From the IMG/VR virus record IMGVR_UViG_3300031234_000017, positions 1 through 44,530 of that record: 44,530 nucleotides of DNA. One strand, written 5' to 3'. A program made the position numbers and the translations under genes. Every line of letters starts with the position of its first letter. Positions within the stretch are counted from its first letter, which is position 1. The notes below the pieces were generated by a model. The model saw nothing but the letters and a program-made list of their open reading frames with translations, did not search any database and was not told the origin of the DNA. Below, one piece after another: positions 12,715 to 21,059 of this stretch. Source of the stretch: a virus.

Positions 12715-15308
12715 TATGCCATTGCCTTCTGAGCGGCGTTGAGCGCCTTTATGACCGTCTTGTCTGGGATGGATAGAAGGGGCTCCGTGCGGGCCTTCTC
12801 GGCCCTACGCGCATGCTTGACCAGCTTATCGAGTTGATCCACGAGCGGAGTCACGTCCTCTGTCACCCCGCCTCCAGAGGCATATCCCTGCGGAGGCGCA
12901 TCATCTGTCTGGGGTGGCGCTTCAGTCCCGACCGAGGCCCATGGGTCTTTCTGTTTAGACGGCGCGATGATGGGGGCGGCAGGCACTGGCGGCGTGACTG
13001 GACTTGACCCTGGATCAGAGCGGGAGTCGTTTTCGGGAGATTCGTCCGGTTTCCAGTTGGATGAGATGTCCGTGACCGCCGCGCCGTCGTCAGGCTTGGC
13101 TATGGTCGGAGGCGGAGACCCGCCCACAAGCGCCCACGGATCAGTCTTTCCCGCCTGTTGTGCGGCTTGATTTTCCGCATCGGCCTTATCCTGGGTCGCC
13201 TGTTGGGCGATATTCGATCCCAACTCGACAGGAGCGGACTTTTTGCCAATGTTGGCGGCAATGTTCCCGGCCTTTTGCGGAATATCCATATATCCGGCCA
13301 CAGATGGCGCCCCGGCTCGCTCCTTGGCGCGAGTAACGCCGCTCAGGATATTCTCTCCAGCGTGCTCAGCGCCCCCTCCCAGGACCGCCCCAACTGCCTC
13401 CCCGATCGCGCCATGTCCCAAGGCGGCGGCCCCCATTGCGCCGGCCGCCGATCCAGCGACAGCGCGAGCCCCTTGCGCCACTGCGGAGCCAACCGGATTT
13501 CCATTCGATACGGGCGGCGCATTGACCACATCCTGGCCCGCAGCCTTCAACCGGATCTGGGCTTGATCTTGTGGGGAAAGCGTCTGGCCCAACGGCGTAT
13601 CCAGAAAATTCCGAACGGCCTGCGGCTTGGCGGGCGACGTCAGAACCGTGTTGCGGATATGGTCATTCAGCGCGTCGCTTCCAGTCGGGCCAAGAACGGT
13701 TCCAAGGTCGTGATACAGCCGCTCTCCGCCGGCATTCAAGTTCAGAGTCTTCGGATTGAAAAGGCCTTGCGCCAGAATGTTCTGGGCTTGCGAGACGTCT
13801 CCCGGGTTGCCGTCGTCTCCCATAACCTTCAGGGCACGCTTGATAGTCGGGTTCGCGTCCGGACTTTCGAACATGTTCGCATGCTGAGCATAGGCGCTCC
13901 GTGCGTTGGCGAAGTCCTGAGCGACGTAATCGGGGTTTCCGGTACTGACCAGGCCATGGCTAAGCGTATCGTTCACGCTCTGGGTAAAGGCATCCTTGAT
14001 CGTCGAGATGGATTTGGCGTCTGCACCGTCAGAATTGTTCCATAGGCGATTCAGCTCCTGGCGCACGTCCTCCAGATTCGAAAACGACAGGTCATTATTG
14101 CTCGCCAGCGCCCCCACCCGATCATTCAAGAAGTCCAGCGCATCCTTGGAGCCTTGCCGGGTCGGATAGGGATTAAGATCGGCGCGCGTGGCTGGCAGGC
14201 TTTTCGCCTTGAGGGCGTTCTGGACATTTTCGTCCAAGATATCCTTGAATACGGGATGAAGTGATCCCTCATTGGAGGAGGCTACCTTATACGCCGCGTC
14301 GACATTGGCCTTTGATGCCGTCTTGGCGTCGCTTAAGGCCTGTCCCAGCGCATTCGGGTCGTTATTGCCCGCCAAGGCGTCCCCGCGGCTGGAGATATCG
14401 GCTTGAGCGGCAGATTTGGCCTCCGCCGCCGTCCTGGATGCCGCCTCGGGCGCTCGAGCCTGAGTAGCTAGCGATCGTGATGGCGATGCGCCGTTATGGA
14501 TCAGGACAGCCTCACGCACGGCGTCCGGCGTCGTTCCTTTCTTCTGCATGGTCCGCGCCAGCGTCCCGCGGAAAGCGGGGTCGCTCAACTCGTCTGGACC
14601 GATCTCGCCCCCCGGAAACGCCTTCTGGACTGCCGCCAGCGCCTTTGGCGTGAAGTTGCCCGATCGATCCAGCGCCACGCCCCGCGCCATTTGCTGACCG
14701 ATCTGAGCCGAATTGGCCACAACCCGGCCCGCAGCTCCTATGGGCGTGCTCAATTCGCTCGCGAGCCTGGCGCCACGCGCAGCGCTTCCTAGCGCTTCTC
14801 CAACCGCTCCAGGCACGCGAGCGGCCAGCCCCTCTCCGCCGGCTGGAATGCTTGCCAGCGCGCCGACATCCCCGGCGGCCCGCCACGGATCAGTGGCCAA
14901 CGTCTGCTTTATAGCTCCCAGAGATCCATATGAGTTGCGAGCGTAATTTTTCGCAGCGGATAATCCAGCCGGGACGCTACGCGCAAATTCATCCACGGCG
15001 GGAGCAATGTAATAGGCTGGAGAGCCCCTCGGCGGCGGAGCCTGATGCGGTCCGGACCCGTTTTGCGAGAAGTGACGAGAGTTCCAGTAGGCGTCGCTTT
15101 GTGCCGGAAGCGTAGACAGGAAGTTGGATGCCGCGCCCCATGCGGTCTTCGGCAGGCTAACAAGATCTTGAACCTGCTGGTCAACGGCAGAGCCGAATCC
15201 AGTCGCCGCCTTCCTCGCCGCTACGGGGAGGACCTGTGACCACGGAGCCTGGCGATAGTCCTTAGCCTTTGGGGCCGCGCCTCCGACCTTGTCCCACTGG
15301 TCGGCCAT
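12714..15308 (-). CDS. Large internal virion (ejection-type) protein
   Basis: An 864-residue protein, Ala-rich and largely helical, with no signal peptide. The middle has long coiled-coil-like stretches (RTAAEAKSAAQADI, about residues 290-345); a Gly/Ala-rich hydrophobic stretch follows at about 620-665 (GSAAGAMGAAALGHGAIGEA), and a Pro-rich tail with DPWA repeats ends in a helical segment. Two large helical proteins placed between tail hub and fibre genes are typical of podovirus ejection proteins that leave the capsid and build a conduit across the envelope. The Gly/Ala stretch could insert into a membrane. No enzyme motif is seen. The assignment rests on position, size and composition. Confidence 0.7.
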   Translation of the reverse strand: MADQWDKVGGAAPKAKDYRQAPWSQVLPVAARKAATGFGSAVDQQVQDLVSLPKTAWGAASNFLSTLPAQSDAYWNSRHFSQNGSGPHQAPPPRGSPAYYIAPAVDEFARSVPAGLSAAKNYARNSYGSLGAIKQTLATDPWRAAGDVGALASIPAGGEGLAARVPGAVGEALGSAARGARLASELSTPIGAAGRVVANSAQIGQQMARGVALDRSGNFTPKALAAVQKAFPGGEIGPDELSDPAFRGTLARTMQKKGTTPDAVREAVLIHNGASPSRSLATQARAPEAASRTAAEAKSAAQADISSRGDALAGNNDPNALGQALSDAKTASKANVDAAYKVASSNEGSLHPVFKDILDENVQNALKAKSLPATRADLNPYPTRQGSKDALDFLNDRVGALASNNDLSFSNLEDVRQELNRLWNNSDGADAKSISTIKDAFTQSVNDTLSHGLVSTGNPDYVAQDFANARSAYAQHANMFESPDANPTIKRALKVMGDDGNPGDVSQAQNILAQGLFNPKTLNLNAGGERLYHDLGTVLGPTGSDALNDHIRNTVLTSPAKPQAVRNFLDTPLGQTLSPQDQAQIRLKAAGQDVVNAPPVSNGNPVGSAVAQGARAVAGSAAGAMGAAALGHGAIGEAVGAVLGGGAEHAGENILSGVTRAKERAGAPSVAGYMDIPQKAGNIAANIGKKSAPVELGSNIAQQATQDKADAENQAAQQAGKTDPWALVGGSPPPTIAKPDDGAAVTDISSNWKPDESPENDSRSDPGSSPVTPPVPAAPIIAPSKQKDPWASVGTEAPPQTDDAPPQGYASGGGVTEDVTPLVDQLDKLVKHARRAEKARTEPLLSIPDKTVIKALNAAQKAMA

Positions 15309-18300
15309 TTATCGTGTCCACAGAATGCGCCCATCGGGCGCTTGGAACGGAACTCCGGAGCGCACACCCTTCAAGTCAGCCGGCGATTTCGGCTTGAGCG
15401 GATGCGCCTGCATTTCTGCCGGAGTCATCCCGGCAAAGGCTGGCGTGCGGTCATAAACATGCTGCTCATATTGATCGATCGGGTGCTCATTGGCCCAATC
15501 GGTGGCGAACGAACTAACGTCCTGAATCTTGTTCTTTTGACCGTTCCAGTCCTTGAAGAAATCTCGACTCCGATCGAGCATGGCCTGGGTCTGCACCACT
15601 AGATTATATCGAGCGGCAGGAGCCATATTGGGCCCCGGAACCGTCAGGTTATTCTGGTGCAGCGCAGCGGCCGGCGCATGGTTGGCCATATGGGAGGCCA
15701 CCGCTTGAACGATAGCTTGGCGTGCGGCATCCTTGTGTGCCTCATCCGTAGCGGCCTGATACTGCTTCAGTTCAGGCGAAATGACATCCTTCAGTCCCGG
15801 CACCGAGGATGCGGTTCCGATCAGGTTGGAAAATTCCTCCGACAGGCGGTTGGTGTCGGTCGTGGAATACAGCCGCTTCAGGCTGTTCAATAGCTGTTGG
15901 CTTGGAGCGTAATTGCTCGCGAAGTCCTGCGCATCGCCATTCTGCTTCTGGATCTGGTCTCCATAGGAGGACTGGACATGCGCATTTAGCGCCTGCGCCT
16001 GCGCTCGCTGCTGATAGCCATAGAACGGCTGTCCGTCCGTAGTGTAGGCCGGAACGGCTCCCGTCTCGATCTGATTAGCCTGATCGATGAACGATTGCCC
16101 GCTCGGATCGCCATAGCGCTTCAGGGCCATGCCCTTGGTGCGCAAGGATTCCGGGTTTGAATCGTCTCTGAGCTGGGACGTATCGACGGGCGGCAAGGGC
16201 TGCGGCTGGAACATATACCGTCCAGCAGCGGCCTTTTGCGTAGCGGTAGCGTTAGGGCCTAGCTGTACCGGGCTATCATGTACCACAGGAGCCACGGGCT
16301 TGACCCCAGAAGGAGCAGGAGCATTCCCGTTGACGGGGACAGTAGGAACAGCCCCGCTCCCAGCACCATTAGTGGAACCCCCGGAAATATCCCCAGAAGG
16401 AACAGGAGAAGCATTTTTAGCGACATTGTTTTGGCCTCCCAGGCCGCTGCTGAACACGCCCCCGAGGGCTTGCATATAACGCTGATTGTATTCAGAATTG
16501 TTTATCGTTTCGTTTGTGCTGCGATCGACGTATAGCCGTTGCCCGTTCTTATCCACGTCAGATAGCGGCTGGAACCGCTGTCCCAATGCGGCCATGTATG
16601 CAGGAAGCATGCCACTGGCTAGATGGAGCGCTTGATAGGGCATTAGGCCGCTCTGAACGTTGGCGAGCTGCTGTTCGATGCCGATCTGCTGGCCCTTCTG
16701 CGTGACGCCCTGCTGCGCGATGCTGTAGTCGCGATTTTGCTGGAGCTGCTGCTGGACGAACTGGCGCTGGCCTTGATATGACTGACCCGCCGCGCCAAGG
16801 CCCTGAGCCAGCGCTACCAACGGATGTTGCGTCGGCGCGCCGGCCCATGCGGCAAGGCCGGTCAGGAGCGGAATGAACACTTCCGGCTTTTTCAGGTTCT
16901 GCAGCGTATCGTGAGCGAACCCGCCTAGGCCGCCTTGTTGCGGCGCTGATCCGGACGATGTGTCGGCCGGCTGCGGCGAGGCAAGTCCAGTTGGGGTCGC
17001 TGGAACGGCCGTTGACGGATTTGGGGCGGGAGCCAGGGGAGCGGGAAGCGCGGCGCCCGAAGTCGTCGAGTCCCGATTTGGGTCAAAGTCCACATCGTCG
17101 CTGTCGACGTCGGTACCGTCAGGTGCGCCGCCATCGGCGAACCCCTGACGCGATTGCGCCTTCTGAAGTGCGTTGGCGGACCAATCGAGCACGTCTCCTG
17201 CCGTTTTCCCCTTGAGGAAACGATTGGCGGAAATGTCCATGCTCGGGATCAGCTTCTCAACCGGCGTCGTCGGATCGGAGTTGATCACCCGCATCGCCGC
17301 CTGCGGCCCGAGGAAGTGGGCCAGATAGACGTTCGGCGCGTTCGGCTGGATCCCATTGCTCTGGAGCGTCTGAATGTTCCTTCGCGCCAGTTCAGGGCCA
17401 AGCTGCGCCGAAATCTGATCACCCTGCGGCGTGTTCCGGATCGCCAGGATTTGCTTGTCAGACATGCCCTGAGCGCGATCGGGGAAGGTCTGCTTGAACA
17501 TGCCAAGCCAGGTCGGATCAATTAGCTGATAAGGCCCACGCGCCGAAGAGTTCGGATTCTTCCCCGTCCCCTCAACCGCTTTGATCGCCGAAGAGATGGA
17601 ATCCAGGCCTTGACCAAGGCCCTGCTTCAGTGGAGCGCTTACAGGAGAAGGGGGCTTACCAGCCGCCGGTGGCGCAAGGCCAGTAGGACCGACCGGCGCT
17701 GTCTGGTCCGGCTGAGATGAGTCGCCATCATCAGCCTCCTTATCGCCATTATCCAGATCGCCGAACATGCGGCTCAACATGGACTGAATGGACGATTCCG
17801 GATCGTCTGCGTCGGGAACTGAACCGCCAGTGTTCATGGCGGCAACGATGCCTGCCGCGTCCTTACCAATTCCGAACAGTTGGCCAAGTCCGCCAAGAAG
17901 GCCGCCAGAGGCAGGCTTTGGAGCCGGCGCAGGATTCAGCTGCGCATGTGGCTGGTCGTCAGGGATATCCAGATCATCCGGCGATTGATAGGGATCATCG
18001 TCCGTCGCGCCACCGATCGCCCGTCCAAGACGGCCGCCGCGCCAGACCGCATCCACATCGTCATCGCCAAAGTCTATAGATCCAGAGCCAAGGCCGTTAT
18101 CGTTCGCCTGCGAGGCCTTACCGAGGCCTTGAGCCCACTTTGCGGCCGTCGTTACGCCAGGGGTCACCGCATTGCCGAAATTGGCCAGTTGCGTCGCCTG
18201 AGTCAGTCCGGACTGAGTCGGCTGTGGGGCCGGCGCAGCATGAAGCGATTGCACTGGCAGGTTGGCTTGCGGAACGTAGGAGGACCCACCGCGCACACCG

Positions 18301-19646
18301 CCTCCACCCATGCCGGCCGCGCCAAGACCGGCGTTGGAGAACATCTGCTGTTCCGCCTGCGTGATGGCGCCCAGATTGCTATCGCCATAGCCGGCGAGAC
18401 CGCCAACGGCATAGCGCTTCCGCTCCGCTGAATCCTCCGTAGCCTTGTCGTAATCGACGGTCTTGTAGCCGGCGGACAGGCCCACAGCCTCGGGATGCTT
18501 TTTTTCCACCTCATCGGCCATGAGGCCAATGTGGGTGACGTTGTCGCCCTTGTAGTTGTACGAGTAGATGGTCTGACCATCCTTCAGCTTGCCGACCTTG
18601 CGGATGTTCTCTTTCAGGCGACGGTCAGAGAACAGACCGCCGGGCGTGGTGCTGGTGGTGGTTGACCCGGATAGCGCACCAGTCCCCTCCGCGATGTTGG
18701 CCAGGAATTGCGCCGTCTGGAACGGATAGGCCTGCTGCTGGAGGAACTGATTGTATTCCGCCGTGTCTTGGGCCTGCTGAGTTTGCTGAGACACCTGTCC
18801 AGCGGCAAGCTGAGCCTGGGCGCCTGACAGGGCTGCTGACTGCGCCCCGGCTCCAAGGTTGGCCTCCGCGGCGCTGGTAGCGGCTCCCGTGTTGTAGATA
18901 TCCTGCCCCAGGGTTGCGAGCTGATTGGACGCTCCCATGCCCTGGGTATATTGCTGCTGACCGAGGCTCGCCAATTGCGATGCCGCCGTCTGAGCCGCAG
19001 AGATGCCGACGCCCTGCTGCTGTTGCGCCGTCGAAAGCGCGGTGTTGTATCCGGTATTCAGGATGCCCGACAGGATATTGGCGTTAGAAAGCTGGTTCTG
19101 CTGGTTGAGGTTCGCCGCCGCGATCCCGGCCCGATCGCCACCGAAAGCGCCCGAGGTGATCGCATTGCCGAGCTGACCCGCCTGAGCCTGCTGGTTCTCC
19201 TGGCTGAGAAGCTGGGATTCCGTGCCGGCCACATCGGTCAGATAGGGGCTGAGGTACTGATTGATCTGCTGGGTGGTGATCGGGCTAGCTTGCTGCACCG
19301 ATGATCCAAGTTCGCCAAGGGATGCGTTCGCTAACCCGTTACCCGCGGCCTGAGCAACGCCAACGTCTCCAGTCGCGCCGGCATAATATGGTTGCGTTGC
19401 GGACTGGGCCTGCTGAAGCTGTCCGGTCGCGGCCTGATAGTACGGCTGCGCCTCGTTAGCGTCAGCGGTAATGTTGTTTATCGCAGACGATTCAGTTGAG
19501 TTAACTGGCGCGACGAACTGCCCGCCATATTGCTGAAATGGGGTTTGAGCTACTTGCTCAGCATTGGCGTTAACCTGATTGTATTGCTGTAGTACGTTCG
19601 CCGGGATTGTGGTCTGTGATGATGATGTGCTGGATTTCCCCCCCAC
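15309..19646 (-). CDS. Multidomain virion protein: Gln-rich region, S74 module, lytic transglycosylase
   Basis: A 1445-residue protein. I chose the GTG at 19646, with GGTGGAG upstream and one base after the preceding stop; the longer frame to 19745 adds 33 residues unlike the rest. Residues 1-330 are Gln/Ala-rich. Residues about 338-400 resemble a peptidase S74 chaperone module: SDRRLKENI gives S340 and K345, matching the spacing of the endosialidase Ser-Lys cleavage dyad, then HIGLMADEVEKKHPEAV. After Gly/Asp/Pro-rich linkers, residues about 680-840 look like an SLT-type transglycosylase (E692 in AVEGTG, then ARGPYQLIDPTW). The C-terminal half is Gln/Pro-rich and helical. It is probably ejected to open the peptidoglycan. 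Confidence 0.82.
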   Translation of the reverse strand: MGGKSSTSSSQTTIPANVLQQYNQVNANAEQVAQTPFQQYGGQFVAPVNSTESSAINNITADANEAQPYYQAATGQLQQAQSATQPYYAGATGDVGVAQAAGNGLANASLGELGSSVQQASPITTQQINQYLSPYLTDVAGTESQLLSQENQQAQAGQLGNAITSGAFGGDRAGIAAANLNQQNQLSNANILSGILNTGYNTALSTAQQQQGVGISAAQTAASQLASLGQQQYTQGMGASNQLATLGQDIYNTGAATSAAEANLGAGAQSAALSGAQAQLAAGQVSQQTQQAQDTAEYNQFLQQQAYPFQTAQFLANIAEGTGALSGSTTTSTTPGGLFSDRRLKENIRKVGKLKDGQTIYSYNYKGDNVTHIGLMADEVEKKHPEAVGLSAGYKTVDYDKATEDSAERKRYAVGGLAGYGDSNLGAITQAEQQMFSNAGLGAAGMGGGGVRGGSSYVPQANLPVQSLHAAPAPQPTQSGLTQATQLANFGNAVTPGVTTAAKWAQGLGKASQANDNGLGSGSIDFGDDDVDAVWRGGRLGRAIGGATDDDPYQSPDDLDIPDDQPHAQLNPAPAPKPASGGLLGGLGQLFGIGKDAAGIVAAMNTGGSVPDADDPESSIQSMLSRMFGDLDNGDKEADDGDSSQPDQTAPVGPTGLAPPAAGKPPSPVSAPLKQGLGQGLDSISSAIKAVEGTGKNPNSSARGPYQLIDPTWLGMFKQTFPDRAQGMSDKQILAIRNTPQGDQISAQLGPELARRNIQTLQSNGIQPNAPNVYLAHFLGPQAAMRVINSDPTTPVEKLIPSMDISANRFLKGKTAGDVLDWSANALQKAQSRQGFADGGAPDGTDVDSDDVDFDPNRDSTTSGAALPAPLAPAPNPSTAVPATPTGLASPQPADTSSGSAPQQGGLGGFAHDTLQNLKKPEVFIPLLTGLAAWAGAPTQHPLVALAQGLGAAGQSYQGQRQFVQQQLQQNRDYSIAQQGVTQKGQQIGIEQQLANVQSGLMPYQALHLASGMLPAYMAALGQRFQPLSDVDKNGQRLYVDRSTNETINNSEYNQRYMQALGGVFSSGLGGQNNVAKNASPVPSGDISGGSTNGAGSGAVPTVPVNGNAPAPSGVKPVAPVVHDSPVQLGPNATATQKAAAGRYMFQPQPLPPVDTSQLRDDSNPESLRTKGMALKRYGDPSGQSFIDQANQIETGAVPAYTTDGQPFYGYQQRAQAQALNAHVQSSYGDQIQKQNGDAQDFASNYAPSQQLLNSLKRLYSTTDTNRLSEEFSNLIGTASSVPGLKDVISPELKQYQAATDEAHKDAARQAIVQAVASHMANHAPAAALHQNNLTVPGPNMAPAARYNLVVQTQAMLDRSRDFFKDWNGQKNKIQDVSSFATDWANEHPIDQYEQHVYDRTPAFAGMTPAEMQAHPLKPKSPADLKGVRSGVPFQAPDGRILWTR

Positions 19647-19647
19647 G

Positions 19648-20163
19648 TCAGTTCTCCACCATCTCAGTGGATAGCGTGGGCGAAAGCGCACCAGCAGATC
19701 CGGTCTTGCCGTTGTAGATCCAATACGCCCCAGACGGTTCGCCAAGAATGCGACGATACATGCGGACCTTGGCCTCTGTGCGCTGTGAGGACAGGATGCC
19801 GATCGTCAGGGGAATGCCGAGCTGATCCGCCACGCTCTTGGAGAACTCGCATAGGCGAGCGGCTCGTCCGCCTTTGGCTTGCCGATAGTCCGGATGAACG
19901 AAAATGGCGCGCTCCTCAAGAACGTCGCCATCGCTGTACCACATCGGACCAATTCGCAGCAGAACGGTGGCCTCAAGCTGTTCCCCTGGCGCGCCAATTA
20001 TCCCCACGATACCGCGATCACGGTTCAGCGCCGGCCAGATGTCCTGAAGCAACTTTTCAGGATTAGGCGCTAGCACGCCATTCTCTCGTGCTGCCATAAG
20101 CGCGATTTCCACCATCGGGTGGACGTCGTCAGGCGTTCCGATGCGGACGTGGATATCGCTCAT
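19648..20163 (-). CDS. GNAT-family acetyltransferase-like protein
   Basis: A 171-residue protein with the GNAT layout: N-terminal strand and helix (HVRIGTPDDVHPMVEIALMA), central strands (GIVGIIGA, LEATVLLRIG), then AIFVHPDYRQAKGGRAARL (about 89-107), where Q/R-x-x-G-G/A is the acetyl-CoA pyrophosphate-binding loop, and a final segment with MYRRILGE. It would transfer an acetyl group from acetyl-CoA to an amine; the substrate is unknown. Its place inside the virion block, 2 bases after an unknown structural gene and 1 base before the ejection protein, suggests that it modifies a virion or host protein late in infection. Confidence 0.8.
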   Translation of the reverse strand: MSDIHVRIGTPDDVHPMVEIALMAARENGVLAPNPEKLLQDIWPALNRDRGIVGIIGAPGEQLEATVLLRIGPMWYSDGDVLEERAIFVHPDYRQAKGGRAARLCEFSKSVADQLGIPLTIGILSSQRTEAKVRMYRRILGEPSGAYWIYNGKTGSAGALSPTLSTEMVEN

Positions 20164-20164
20164 G

Positions 20165-20704
20165 CTAGTTCTTTGCCGGGCCTGGAAGCGCCTGCAGGGT
20201 CTTGATCTGATCCTTCCGCATTCGCTTTATCCAGGCGTCCAGCACGCGATGTCCACGGTCCAAATCACCGCTACCGACCTTTCTAACATCACTTGGCGAA
20301 ATGACGAACTCCCCGCCGGCCGCGACAATGGGCACGGATCCCGTCTTGCCGCCCTTGGCCCGCCCGGTCGAGCCGTAGGGGCCGCCTGAGACGTTGTAGG
20401 GCTGGCCCCCAGCGGCGCCGTAAGGATCGCCCGTGAATACCCGTCGCAGCACCTTGAAGCCCGCCTGGGTATTGCCCTCGCCAAGGTGCGACACCTCCTC
20501 GGCCGGGACTACGTAGCTACCCTCGGGCACATGCATGGGGAGGTGATCGGTGCGACCGGCGACGGCGCTTTGGATTTCTCCAGTCATGAGCGGCGTTTGC
20601 GCGATATCGGGAACGCGGATCTGGCCGCCGTCGGCGCGGTGCATTCGTGCAATCGCCAGAGCGTCCCTTAACGCCCCGTCGCGCTGATGATTTCCCCCGG
20701 CCAT
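20165..20704 (-). CDS. Hypothetical protein of the tail/ejection block
   Basis: A 179-residue protein from the ATG at 20704, preceded by TAGGA; the open frame extends to 20767 inside the neighbouring gene. It has a polar N-terminus, a Gly/Pro/Tyr-rich linker (about 95-120, GDPYGAAGGQPY and GGPYGSTGR), then a C-terminal region with AAGGEFVISPSDVRKVGSG and a basic helix. The VVPAEEVSHLGEG and GEFVISPSDV segments look like repeats of one fold. Probably a minor virion protein by position; no family named with confidence. Confidence 0.65.
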   Translation of the reverse strand: MAGGNHQRDGALRDALAIARMHRADGGQIRVPDIAQTPLMTGEIQSAVAGRTDHLPMHVPEGSYVVPAEEVSHLGEGNTQAGFKVLRRVFTGDPYGAAGGQPYNVSGGPYGSTGRAKGGKTGSVPIVAAGGEFVISPSDVRKVGSGDLDRGHRVLDAWIKRMRKDQIKTLQALPGPAKN

Positions 20705-20711
20705 GGCGTTC

Positions 20712-21059
20712 CTAGCTATAGGACACGGTGACGACTTGACCCGTCCCCGGCGCAACCAAAATGCCATAGTTCACTGGCAAGTTCACCACATACGGCTCAT
20801 CAGAGACCATGTTGGGTATCTCATAGATCGGTCTCACAAGGCTGGTGGCTAAGCCGCTATCATAGATTAGTCCCGTCGCACTTCCGGCTGTGGTGACACT
20901 GACGGAGCAGACTCGGCCAGCGCCGGCTTGGACAAGCGTGGTTGCGGAGATGGCGGGAAGGCCGGCCAATCCCTGAACCTGCTTATAGGTCTGAGACAGG
21001 CCGTTTACAGCCTGAACAAGTAATTGGGCTGTAGTTTGTAGGTCCGTAAGCGTCGCCAT
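20712..21059 (-). CDS. Small virion-type protein
   Basis: A 115-residue protein with an N-terminal helix (MATLTDLQTTAQLLVQAVNG) and a beta-rich C-terminal half that ends VVTVSYS. The pattern of a short helix followed by a jelly-roll-like domain is common in head-fibre or tail-accessory proteins. It is coupled to the gp10-like gene by a TGATG overlap. No named family is recognised, so function is inferred from position only. Confidence 0.65.
   Translation of the reverse strand: MATLTDLQTTAQLLVQAVNGLSQTYKQVQGLAGLPAISATTLVQAGAGRVCSVSVTTAGSATGLIYDSGLATSLVRPIYEIPNMVSDEPYVVNLPVNYGILVAPGTGQVVTVSYS

Noticed and set aside
13158-14045. 295-codon plus-strand frame antisense to the ejection protein
   Set aside because: No motif or RBS, and it lies wholly inside a well-supported minus-strand gene.
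19647-19745. Upstream 33-codon extension of the S74/transglycosylase gene
   Set aside because: Its Arg/Trp-rich sequence is a shadow of the GNAT gene end; the GTG at 19646 has a GGAG site and follows the stop directly.
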